This document shows positions 1-5,443 of a stretch of DNA of 14,654 nucleotides, in pieces. The stretch comes from Alphaproteobacteria bacterium. GTDB lineage: Bacteria > Pseudomonadota > Alphaproteobacteria > RF32 > CAG-239. The notes below the pieces were generated by a model. That model did no database searches. It saw only the letters and a list, made by a program, of their open reading frames with translations, and was not told where the DNA came from. Numbering within the stretch: position 1 is the stretch's first letter; every line of letters begins with the position of its first letter. A program made the position numbers and the translations under genes. Location: contig DPKR01000055.1 in NCBI GenBank assembly GCA_003542415.1, positions 1 to 14,654 of the forward strand, given 5' to 3'.

Positions 1-38
1 CGAAGAGGTCGCTGGTTCGAGTCCAGTCAATCCGACCA
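1..38 (+). tRNA. 3' part of a tRNA gene, probably tRNA-Pro (5' part outside window)
   Basis: Seen: a T-arm with stem GCTGG (11-15) and CCAGT (23-27), closed by one G-T wobble, around the loop TTCGAGT (16-22). Then come a 7-nt acceptor 3' strand CAATCCG (28-34), discriminator A35 and an encoded CCA (36-38). Positions 5-10 fit a short variable loop, so Ser, Leu and Tyr are unlikely. The 3' strand ends in G, which calls for C (or U) at position 1. C1-G72 with discriminator A is characteristic of bacterial tRNA-Pro, so Pro is the best inference. The anticodon lies upstream of the window, so the identity cannot be proven. Confidence 0.85.
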
Positions 39-43
39 AAATT

Positions 44-76
44 AAAAGCCTATCCTTGTGATAGGCTTTTTGTTTT
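44..76 (+). terminator. Intrinsic terminator of the tRNA
   Basis: An 11-bp stem AAAAGCCTATC/GATAGGCTTTT with a 5-nt loop (55-59) is followed by a T-rich tail, starting 6 nt after the tRNA CCA end. Confidence 0.85.
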
Positions 77-84
77 GGTTTGAA

Positions 85-235
85 AATGAATGACCGCTCG
101 AACCAGCGAGAAAGCTGGTTTGACTACAAGGCAAAGGCGCAAGAGAGTGCGCCGGTCGCTTGAAAAGCGATTGCCGCAGTGAACGTGCAAATATTTGAAA
201 AATATTTGCTAAGTAGTCCAGTCAAAAGGGCCATT
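85..235 (+). other. Hairpin-rich non-coding segment with an interrupted tRNA T-arm/3'-end copy; candidate structured RNA or inserted element
   Basis: No coding frame is convincing here. Four hairpins lie in series: AACCAGC/GCTGGTT (101-107 with 114-120, extendable to 99-122); GGCGCA/TGCGCC (136-141 with 148-153); TCGCTT/AAGCGA (156-161 with 165-170); and a perfect 10-bp GCAAATATTT/AAATATTTGC (187-196 with 200-209). GGCAA (130-134) pairs with TTGCC (171-175) to enclose hairpins two and three. GACTAC (122-127) pairs with GTAGTC (213-218) to enclose everything inner. Positions 114-123 and 216-225, joined, match the T-arm of the tRNA at 11-30 in 19 of 20 bases. Positions 216-233 have the length of a tRNA 3' end and close with CCA. 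So the segment reads as a T-arm copy split by about 92 nt of hairpins. No matching 5' tRNA half is visible. Strand and function are inferred. Confidence 0.5.
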
Positions 236-238
236 TAC

Positions 239-276
239 ATAACATAGAAAGTGCATACTTTCTATGTTATTTTTTT
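239..276 (+). terminator. Strong intrinsic terminator after the hairpin cluster
   Basis: A perfect 14-bp stem (239-252 with 257-270), loop GCAT (253-256), runs straight into a T tract to 276. It would end a plus-strand transcript of the 85-235 segment. Read on the minus strand it lies just beyond the stop of the gene ending at 324, so it could serve that gene too, though the minus-strand U tract is poorer. Confidence 0.75.
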
Positions 277-323
277 ATCCCAAACAATTTAATTATGTTT
301 TTCAATGAGTTGATGAAAAAAAA

Positions 324-821
324 TCATGATTCTTTTTTTAAATATTTAGGTGGAATATAGCCGTCTCTAAGCACAATCAGATAATGGCGCACCACAGCAT
401 ACAATAAATCTTTGGCAGTATTGACTTTTTCCCAAGTTAAAGGCGATAAGTCAATGTCTTCCGGTCTAACCTGAAAGAATTTTTCATTGTAGCCGCCAGC
501 ATCAGAGCCGTTTTTGCACCAAATAGATTCTACAAGTCCATCCTTGATTAAATCTTCAAGTTCAAATGAAAATAAAACGGAACGATCAACAATCGCTTTT
601 AATGCCGAATCATTTCCTTGCCATTTTATTGGCTCGGTTAAACAGGATATTGCCCGACTGCGACCGATAAAAGTCTTATCAAGCCATGCCATAATATCAT
701 CACGATTTTCCGAGCCGGCACGATGCGCATAAGCATGCAAATTCCTAGGGCTCTTTGATATTGAAAGCAAACCTATTTCTTTTACGGTATTTTCTTTTGG
801 TGCGTAATGATATAATTTCAT
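324..821 (-). CDS. Unrecognised 165-aa protein
   Basis: The start was placed at 821, not at the upstream in-frame ATG at 875. An AAGGAG lies about 6 nt before it, and a -10-like TATACT (858-863, minus strand) falls between the two ATGs. The protein opens with MKLYHYAPKENT and is soluble: no signal peptide and no membrane segment. It has conserved-looking blocks LTEPIKW and SIWCKNGSDAGGY. The opening LYHYAP followed by a G-L-L strand is faintly like ADP-ribosyltransferase-fold domains, but the catalytic residues of that fold cannot be traced, so this is not a functional call. It is transcribed alone, away from the glycosyltransferase, and converges on the 239-276 terminator. I do not recognise the family; that it is a real gene is supported by its length, ribosome binding site and protein-like composition. 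Confidence 0.75.
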   Translation of the reverse strand: MKLYHYAPKENTVKEIGLLSISKSPRNLHAYAHRAGSENRDDIMAWLDKTFIGRSRAISCLTEPIKWQGNDSALKAIVDRSVLFSFELEDLIKDGLVESIWCKNGSDAGGYNEKFFQVRPEDIDLSPLTWEKVNTAKDLLYAVVRHYLIVLRDGYIPPKYLKKES

Positions 822-857
822 GAATTGCTCCTTTTCATCTTTCAAAACCACCCGATT

Positions 858-863
858 AGTATA
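858..863 (-). promoter_or_regulatory. Candidate -10 box for the 165-aa gene
   Basis: TATACT on the minus strand matches TATAAT at 5 of 6 positions. No good -35 lies 16-18 nt upstream (an AT-rich TTTTAA-like hexamer only). It would start transcription about 30 nt before the ribosome binding site of the start at 821. Confidence 0.35.
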
Positions 864-945
864 AAGAATATCCACAAAAATTAAAAGATAAATTTTTGAT
901 GGTATCTTTTTCCTGATTTAGGGGTAGTGTGCACGACCAAGATAC

Positions 946-974
946 AAAGACCGCCTTTATGGCGGTTTTTTTCT
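946..974 (+). terminator. Orphan intrinsic terminator
   Basis: ACCGCC (950-955) pairs with GGCGGT (961-966), loop TTTAT, extended by A/T pairs (946-949 with 967-970) and followed by a T tract. No plus-strand gene ends before it: 876-945 holds no convincing frame. It may be left from a lost gene or end a short RNA. Confidence 0.6.
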
Positions 975-989
975 TTTACTTCCAAGCAC

Positions 990-1127
990 TTATAAGAGAT
1001 CGAATATCCAACTGTCAAAATCAGCCATTTGCATACTTTTAAAAGAAAAATCCTTAATTTTCAATGCCCGCTCTTTGAGAGTTTCAAACACAAATCCCTG
1101 GAAACAGGTTTGAAAATTTTTGCACAT
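990..1127 (-). CDS. Possible small or remnant ORF, 45 aa
   Basis: A minus-strand frame runs from ATG at 1127 to TAA at 990. Its peptide has protein-like composition, ending in SMQMADFDSWIFDLL. A GAGGTG lies about 14 nt upstream of the ATG, too far for a good ribosome binding site. It sits directly downstream of the minus-strand remnant at 1170-1322 and may be the tail of the same decayed gene in another frame. Alternatively it is chance. No family is recognised. Confidence 0.2.
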   Translation of the reverse strand: MCKNFQTCFQGFVFETLKERALKIKDFSFKSMQMADFDSWIFDLL

Positions 1128-1169
1128 AACAACTTAATTTTCACCTCAATTTTTGATTAAACAAAGAAG

Positions 1170-1322
1170 TTAATTTAGCGTTGCAGATTTTGTATGAGAA
1201 TAGGTATCGAATATATCAAAAATCTGTTTCAGGTCCGTTCGAAAATCAGTTTGGCGGTTCTGGAAAGAATTGTTGGAGCAATATGAATAAAACCCTACAA
1301 AATTCTTGCTTTCCACTTCATT
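1170..1322 (-). pseudogene. Possible remnant of a glycosyltransferase-like gene (minus strand)
   Basis: A minus-strand frame ending in TAA at 1170 encodes about 50 residues including the block NFVGFYSYCSNN, then a segment with the spacing R-x-x-x-F-x-x-x-L, then an aspartate and a final LN. This order resembles the stretch in family GT10 fucosyltransferases where a hydrophobic strand ending in S-N is followed by R..F..L and D-S-G-G. The match is by eye and weak. The upstream part would lie inside the plus-strand glycosyltransferase start region, so any parent gene is truncated at both ends. The 330-nt stretch 976-1306 holds nothing stronger than this and the 45-aa frame. Confidence 0.22.
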
Positions 1323-1359
1323 GTATGATATGAAGGTTGAAAAAGTGAAAGGATACAGC

Positions 1360-2565
1360 ATGAAAACAATAATCAATCGCCGACAAATTCTTGTGAAACT
1401 ATATACCATATGCGTTTTCGGTATCTGTTTCCTGACAGCGGTCTATCTGCCCGTCGTAAAAAAATGGGTGCTGCCGCCGACAGTCACCGTTTTGATGTCA
1501 ACTTATAACCGCGCTGCAGCCTTACCGACGGCTATTGAGTCCATTCTGGGGCAGACGTTCACAGACTTTGAATTCATCATCATCAACGACGGCTCCAAAG
1601 ACAATTCCGATGAAGTCATCCGCTTTTATGCCGAACGGGACCCGCGGATTATATACTTAAAAAACAGAAAGAATAAAGGGCTTATTTACTCGCTGAACAG
1701 GGGGTTGGATAAAGCACGGGGGCGTTACATCGCCCGCATGGACGATGACGACAAATCCGTTGCCTTCAGGTTGGAACGACAGGTTTTGGCCATGAGGATC
1801 TATCCAGAAATTACGGTGATGGGCACCGGTATCTTGGATAAAGATTCCATTCCCGAGAAAAATGATAATATCCCCGTCATCGAATCGCCGGATAAAATGG
1901 AACTGGAGACCTATTTCTCGTCGGGACTCGCGCATCCGACCATTATGATTCGGCGGGACTTTTTGGAAAAAAATCATATTCGATACAATCCGGATTACCT
2001 GTACGCCGAAGATTGCGGATTATATAAAGATATCCTAAATCAGGGCGGAAAATTGTCTGCTCTGAACGAAGGGTTGTTACATTTCGGCTACATTTCGAAT
2101 CTATGGCATCCTGACGAATATTATAAAATACAAGAGGAAACATTTAAAAAAATACAAAAGGAAAAACTGGCTCCTTTCTTTGATGCACCTTATGAGATGT
2201 TGGGGACATTCAAAAGCATCGAAAATAAGTGCGAAATCCTGAAAAAAATGGTGGCGAACAATCCGAAAAAGAAAATCCTAAATCAAGGGGCATTAGAGGA
2301 AATGCAGGCCATGGTATGCGCTAATGCAATCGATATGAGCAGAGCCGTTTTTGTCAGGCACCCCCATTGGGAAGACCACGTTGTTATCAATGATGACGGA
2401 ACAATATTCCGTCTTGACAAGCGATCGGAAACAGGCAAAATTCAAAAAAATGACGACGGAACAGTAACCATATATTGGAATCAGTGGGGACCTGAAATTT
2501 ATCGTATTCAAGATGACAAGCATTATGTCTATGATGAAGATAAGAACTCAAAACTGAATTCATAA
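1360..2565 (+). CDS. Membrane-anchored family 2 glycosyltransferase with an extra C-terminal domain (401 aa)
   Basis: The start at 1360 has AAAGGA about 6 nt upstream; earlier in-frame starts at 1306 (TTG) and 1330 (ATG) lack one. A hydrophobic segment at residues 10-33 should anchor the N-terminus in the inner membrane with the enzyme on the cytoplasmic side. The GT-A fold follows: VTVLMSTYNR (42-51), the first nucleotide-sugar motif NDGS with D77, and a metal-binding acidic run MDDDD (127-131) where most GT2 enzymes have D-x-D or D-A-D-D. A further ED is seen in the acceptor region (YAEDCGLY). From about residue 340 a separate beta-type module carries two DDGT repeats and ends in a WNQWG motif, unusual for simple GT2 enzymes. 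The role is presumably transfer of a sugar to a surface glycan; donor and acceptor are unknown. It stands alone, flanked by decayed sequence, so it may be what remains of a glycan locus. Confidence 0.85.
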   Translation: MKTIINRRQILVKLYTICVFGICFLTAVYLPVVKKWVLPPTVTVLMSTYNRAAALPTAIESILGQTFTDFEFIIINDGSKDNSDEVIRFYAERDPRIIYLKNRKNKGLIYSLNRGLDKARGRYIARMDDDDKSVAFRLERQVLAMRIYPEITVMGTGILDKDSIPEKNDNIPVIESPDKMELETYFSSGLAHPTIMIRRDFLEKNHIRYNPDYLYAEDCGLYKDILNQGGKLSALNEGLLHFGYISNLWHPDEYYKIQEETFKKIQKEKLAPFFDAPYEMLGTFKSIENKCEILKKMVANNPKKKILNQGALEEMQAMVCANAIDMSRAVFVRHPHWEDHVVINDDGTIFRLDKRSETGKIQKNDDGTVTIYWNQWGPEIYRIQDDKHYVYDEDKNSKLNS

Positions 2566-2888
2566 TTCGATTTGACGAAAATTTGATTTTTGGAACAAAT
2601 CCAAGTAAAATAGAGGAAGTGGAGGTTTCAAATATTCTATACGATAATGTTATGAACAAAGAAACCCTTGAGGGGAAAAGCCTTGTTTATGTAAAAGCAA
2701 AAGAAAATTCCTCTTGTCCGGTGCTTTCAAACGGTCTATAGACATATCAAGTGCCAGAAAGCCCTACCGAAATGAGCGAAACGATGATGCAGATTTTTTA
2801 TAAAAAAATCAAATCAGTCCACTCAAAAAGAAAAAGAAAAACAAAAGCTAAAAAAAGCACAACAAGTTTCATTGTTATGCTTTTTTGA
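2544..2888 (+). pseudogene. Open frame broken by an in-frame TAG; probable pseudogene
   Basis: One frame stays open from 2544 to TGA at 2886-2888 except for TAG at 2739-2741. Before the stop it reads protein-like, for example FDENLIFGTNPSK and LEGKSLVYVKAKE. After it the same frame continues with YQVPESPTEMSE and MQIFYKKIK, then dissolves into lysine-rich codons over the terminator. There is no good start: the only ATG before the TAG (2652) has no ribosome binding site. TAG is used as a normal stop elsewhere here (the gene ending at 4317). The simplest reading is the 3' remnant of a gene with a nonsense mutation. The family is not recognised; chance openness in AT-rich DNA cannot be excluded. 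Confidence 0.35.
2850..2886. terminator. Bidirectional terminator between convergent units
   Basis: An A-rich arm with GCA-C-AACAA pairs with TTGTT-A-TGC and a T run to 2886 (one C/A mismatch). It serves plus-strand transcripts from the glycosyltransferase and, with T tracts on the other strand, the lipoprotein gene ending at 2900. Confidence 0.7.
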
Positions 2889-2899
2889 GGTTTCAAAAA

Positions 2900-3199
2900 T
2901 TAATTGCAATAAATCGAATAGCTTTCCGGTGCATAAATGCCCATTGTCATACTGTTCATAAATGAATCGTAAAATGTCCAATTAGCCTCGATGGAATTGA
3001 TACCTCTTATCGGGCAAACGTTTGCCAGATTATAATTTTTTTCTTGAAACATTCCCCATAAGAAAAAATGGCTCCTGCCTTTATATGAGGGCGCGGTTTT
3101 CACCTCCGGTTGTTCACTCAAATTAAAACGCATAATATGGTCACTGCCACACGCAGACAACGCTAAGACAAGGCCGAGAGAAATTAAAATTTTTTTCAT
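2900..3199 (-). CDS. Bor/Iss-family outer membrane lipoprotein (99 aa)
   Basis: The N-terminus is a lipoprotein signal: MKK, a hydrophobic core, then the lipobox LSAC with C17 as the lipidated residue. The mature part follows the lambda Bor pattern: HFFLWGMFQ (Bor HHFFVSGIGQ), a short block with one cysteine (NVCP, Bor KICG), an aromatic threonine block, then TMGIYAPESYSIYC (Bor TLGIYTPLEARVYC). Length matches Bor (about 97 aa). Two cysteines outside the lipobox suggest a conserved disulphide. Bor and Iss are surface lipoproteins of phage lambda and colicin plasmids linked to serum resistance; many chromosomal members have no known role. A GAGAGGA lies about 7 nt before the start and a TTGACA promoter further upstream. 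No phage genes are nearby. Confidence 0.85.
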   Translation of the reverse strand: MKKILISLGLVLALSACGSDHIMRFNLSEQPEVKTAPSYKGRSHFFLWGMFQEKNYNLANVCPIRGINSIEANWTFYDSFMNSMTMGIYAPESYSIYCN

Positions 3200-3249
3200 G
3201 TGTTGTCCTCTCTTGATGAAAAATATAAGTGGTTATTCACTTTTATTGT

Positions 3250-3276
3250 TCTATAATAAATAGGATGATATGTCAA
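3250..3276 (-). promoter_or_regulatory. Promoter of the Bor-family gene
   Basis: On the minus strand, TTGACA (3271-3276) is a perfect -35. Fifteen nt further is TATAGA (3250-3255), a 4-of-6 match to the -10. The short spacer lowers confidence. Confidence 0.5.
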
Positions 3277-3292
3277 CAGCATTATAAAAAGC

Positions 3293-3320
3293 TTGCTTTT
3301 ACCGCAATGATCGATATGAT
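3293..3320 (+). promoter_or_regulatory. Promoter of the thioredoxin-like gene
   Basis: TTGCTT (3293-3298), 16-nt spacer, TATGAT (3315-3320). It lies back to back with the Bor promoter, giving a divergent pair. Confidence 0.45.
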
Positions 3321-3346
3321 TATGCTTAGATAACGGAGACGAGGTT

Positions 3347-3838
3347 ATGCCGACACTGGAGCAAATTAAACAACGAGCCCTTCAAACCCCAAAAAAACAA
3401 AAACCGAAAGCATTAAAAAAATTTATTTTAATCATTCTCGGCGCAGCGTTCGTTTGGTTCATATATACGCATTTTATAGCTACAAAATTTTTGAACATCC
3501 CGGACAACGCATACACAAAAAGCTATTTCAAAGAACTTTTTGATACCCCGTATAAAAAAGTTGTTTGGTTGGGAGCTGATTGCCCTGTAAGCAAACGAAA
3601 AAAAGATATCATCAACAAGCTGATGAAAGAAACAGCCCTCAACAAATATTATCAGCATCGCCCGTTTTTACAAAACTCTCTTTATATTGAACCGACAGAT
3701 AAATTAGGACATTTGATTGTTCAAAATTGCTCCTCAAGCATTTGTCTGATAAACCCACTGACAGGAAAAATTGCTCAAACAACTGAGCCAAAATTGATAC
3801 AAGATATGATGAAATATTTATCTGATGAAAATTGGTGA
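3347..3838 (+). CDS. Membrane-anchored thioredoxin-fold-like protein of unknown function (163 aa)
   Basis: The start has GGAGACGAGG just upstream. A basic cytoplasmic tail of about 24 residues precedes one membrane helix (residues 26-45), placing the rest in the periplasm. The periplasmic part reads like a degenerate thioredoxin fold: a strand KKVVWLGADCPVS with C79 at the position of the CXXC motif (second cysteine replaced), a helix, and later a CLINPLTGKIAQ strand-turn-strand as in the cis-Pro region. C128 and C133 form a second pair (NCSSSIC). With only one cysteine at the usual active site it is unlikely to be a standard oxidoreductase. The fold call is by pattern only. It is divergent from the Bor-family gene and followed at once by the promoter of the next gene. 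Confidence 0.7.
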   Translation: MPTLEQIKQRALQTPKKQKPKALKKFILIILGAAFVWFIYTHFIATKFLNIPDNAYTKSYFKELFDTPYKKVVWLGADCPVSKRKKDIINKLMKETALNKYYQHRPFLQNSLYIEPTDKLGHLIVQNCSSSICLINPLTGKIAQTTEPKLIQDMMKYLSDENW

Positions 3839-3848
3839 ATTTTATTTG

Positions 3849-3877
3849 TTGACAAAAAGACGAAAATATGATATAAA
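3849..3877 (+). promoter_or_regulatory. Near-consensus sigma-70-type promoter
   Basis: TTGACA (3849-3854), a 17-nt spacer, then TATAAA (3872-3877). It is one of the two best promoters in the window. Transcription would begin near 3884, about 35 nt before the ATG at 3919. Confidence 0.8.
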
Positions 3878-3918
3878 CTTGAATAGAATTGTATAACAAT
3901 GTCAATTATTTAACAGTT

Positions 3919-4317
3919 ATGACAAGAAAACAAATTTTGGACCAGCTCCAAGAAGAGCTTTCCTTCGGGCTTGTAAAAGAGGGATACTGTAAACGTATCG
4001 GGAACATCTTCTTCCGCGCCGGACACTCTGGTTGCGTGCAAAGGGATGTCGTCTACTACGGCTCCAAGCGCTATGGGCTCAATTTTGAGCTCATCGCGAT
4101 GGACTGGAGCTATTTTACAGGTTCTAAGAACCACGCCCTCGCCCTACAGGAAGCCTTCGGCGGAAAAGCTTATCCTTCGGAGTATGTCTCCTGCGTTGAC
4201 GGCATGGATCTCTGGATCTGGGAAGGCCCCGAACGCGAAGAGCAAAAAGAAGAAAGCCTGCATGGCACACCTCACTGCCTCGATTTTGAGGAAATCAAAG
4301 CAGCCCTGTTTGACTAG
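3919..4317 (+). CDS. Unrecognised 132-aa soluble protein
   Basis: The ATG at 3919 was chosen over a TTG at 3889, because the promoter at 3849-3877 would start transcription only about 5 nt before the TTG. No Shine-Dalgarno is visible before 3919, which is odd behind such a good promoter. The protein is acidic and soluble, rich in tryptophan and aromatic residues (FELIAMDWSYF, MDLWIWEGP), with an early block RKQILDQLQEEL. It has no signal or membrane helix. GC in the coding part is near 50 percent in the stretch counted, against about 35 percent in the gene before it, so recent arrival or a different expression history is possible. It ends in TAG and is followed by a bidirectional terminator. 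No family recognised. Confidence 0.75.
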   Translation: MTRKQILDQLQEELSFGLVKEGYCKRIGNIFFRAGHSGCVQRDVVYYGSKRYGLNFELIAMDWSYFTGSKNHALALQEAFGGKAYPSEYVSCVDGMDLWIWEGPEREEQKEESLHGTPHCLDFEEIKAALFD

Positions 4318-4329
4318 CTAAAAACAAAC

Positions 4330-4366
4330 AAAAGCGTGATGTTTTAACACATCACGCTTTTTGTTT
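4330..4366. terminator. Bidirectional terminator
   Basis: A 13-bp stem AAAAGCGTGATGT (4330-4342) with ACATCACGCTTTT (4349-4361), 6-nt loop, with A tracts before and T tracts after. It serves the gene ending at 4317 and the minus-strand gene ending at 4366. Confidence 0.85.
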
Positions 4367-4602
4367 TAATTTCTGTTGATCCACCATGAAGCAATACCAA
4401 TGTAGATAAGCATCAGGATGAACGGGGCACTTAAACCGCAGGAAACCCACATGAGGATTTCAAGATAAGGCACCCAACCTGCCATGGCTGTAACACTTGA
4501 GGCCACAATGTAGACAATAGAGGTTACAACAGCCACCGGAAACGCAATGCAGAAAAGCATAGTCACCGTTCCGATAAATTTTCCAATAGTATCAGGATCC
4601 AT
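4366..4602 (-). CDS. Small two-helix membrane protein of unknown function (78 aa)
   Basis: The sequence has two long hydrophobic stretches, about residues 7-35 and 45-73, joined by a short loop with AGWVPYLE, and ends in SWWINRN. There is no signal peptide with a cleavage site and no enzymatic motif. The ATG at 4602 follows a very AT-rich stretch without a clear Shine-Dalgarno; an internal ATG at 4560 is possible but would remove half of the first helix. It is transcribed alone, convergent with the 132-aa gene and divergent from trhA. Not recognised; small size and weak start keep confidence moderate. Confidence 0.6.
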   Translation of the reverse strand: MDPDTIGKFIGTVTMLFCIAFPVAVVTSIVYIVASSVTAMAGWVPYLEILMWVSCGLSAPFILMLIYIGIASWWINRN

Positions 4603-4751
4603 ATATATAAAATTTAAATAATTGTTTCATAACTTCGTTTGTCTTAAATTTATGACAAAAAAATGAAAAATGCAAGAATTTTTTTTAAGCTGGACAGATG
4701 AAAAAAAGCGTGATAACCTTGAATTCCTGTACGGTGAAAGGATTAAAAAAA

Positions 4752-5411
4752 ATGGTAAACGCATTAAAAATGGCGCGTCCGTATACACTTATTGAAGAAA
4801 TTTGCAACTGCTCCATACACGGCTTAGGCATTATTTTGAGCATTGCAGGATTGGTGATTTTGGCGGCCTTTTCTTCGGTTTACGGCAACGCATGGACGAT
4901 TGTTTCAACCGTGATATTCGGTTGTTCGATGATTTTGCTTTATACGGCTTCAACAATTTATCACGCGATTCCGAGCGAGCGTGCGAAAAAAGTTTTGAAA
5001 AAATTTGACCATATTTCGATTTATTATTTGATTGCCGGCTCATATACACCGTTTTTGCTCGTGAACTTACGCGGTACAATCGGTTGGACGATTTTCGGCA
5101 TTATATGGTTTTTGGCGCTGCTTGGCACAATCTTGAAACTCGTACTTCCCGCAAACGGCACAAAAATATGGTCTGTCGGGCTTTATTTATTGATGGGTTG
5201 GCTCATCATTTTTGCAACCAAACCTTTAATTGAAAATTTGAACCATCTCGGACTTGTGTTTTTGGTTTTGGGCGGCTTGTTCTACACCGGCGGCGTTGTG
5301 TTTTATGTTTGGAAAAGCAAAAAATTCACCCACGCGATTTGGCACTTTTTTGTGCTCGCCGGCACAATTATGCACTTTTTTGCCGTTTTATACGGATGTG
5401 TGTTGATCTAA
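4752..5411 (+). CDS. trhA: TrhA / hemolysin III (PAQR-type) membrane protein (219 aa)
   Basis: The family is clear from its order of motifs: YTLIEEICNCSIHGLG at the N-terminus, TASTIYHA after the second helix, FDHISIYYLIAGSYTPF in the middle, and HAIWHFFVLAGTIMHFF at the end. The conserved histidines (in IYHA and the last HxxxH), with an early acidic residue and the D-H pair, form the presumed zinc site of the PAQR/HlyIII superfamily. Seven membrane helices can be drawn. The start was set at 4752 (AAAGGA about 8 nt upstream), giving the usual length; an upstream ATG at 4698 would add 18 residues behind a weaker ribosome site. Bacterial TrhA is linked to membrane fluidity or energetics; the old hemolysin name is misleading. 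A weak TTGTTT-N17-TAAATT lies at 4622-4650. Convergent with the HdeD-like gene. Confidence 0.9.
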   Translation: MVNALKMARPYTLIEEICNCSIHGLGIILSIAGLVILAAFSSVYGNAWTIVSTVIFGCSMILLYTASTIYHAIPSERAKKVLKKFDHISIYYLIAGSYTPFLLVNLRGTIGWTIFGIIWFLALLGTILKLVLPANGTKIWSVGLYLLMGWLIIFATKPLIENLNHLGLVFLVLGGLFYTGGVVFYVWKSKKFTHAIWHFFVLAGTIMHFFAVLYGCVLI

Positions 5412-5443
5412 AAAAAGAACCTCATGTGAGGTTCTTTTTTTTT
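5411..5443. terminator. Bidirectional terminator between trhA and the HdeD-like gene
   Basis: A perfect palindrome GAACCTCA/TGAGGTTC centred at 5425-5426, preceded by an A run and followed by a T run. It starts at the trhA stop and abuts the stop of the minus-strand gene at 5444. Confidence 0.9.

Noticed and set aside
216..233. A second functional tRNA ending in CCA
   Set aside because: The T-arm is split by 92 nt and no 5' acceptor strand, D-arm or anticodon arm is found upstream; only a remnant or mimic is supportable.
85..276. Permuted (two-piece) tmRNA, as found in alphaproteobacteria
   Set aside because: No tag reading frame and no tmRNA-type acceptor (GGGG...CCACCA) are present, and the segment ends in a terminator right after the CCA.
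514..732. A plus-strand frame antisense to the 165-aa gene
   Set aside because: No start signal, and the minus-strand frame has a ribosome site and better protein composition.
2739..2741. TAG recoded as an amino acid
   Set aside because: TAG ends other genes in the window normally and the frame has no credible start.
2900..3199. A prophage region
   Set aside because: A Bor-like lipoprotein alone is not evidence of a phage; no integrase, capsid, terminase or lysis genes are in the window.
4046..4321. A 91-codon open frame on the plus strand
   Set aside because: It is an out-of-frame shadow of the 3919-4317 gene with no ribosome site and unlikely composition.
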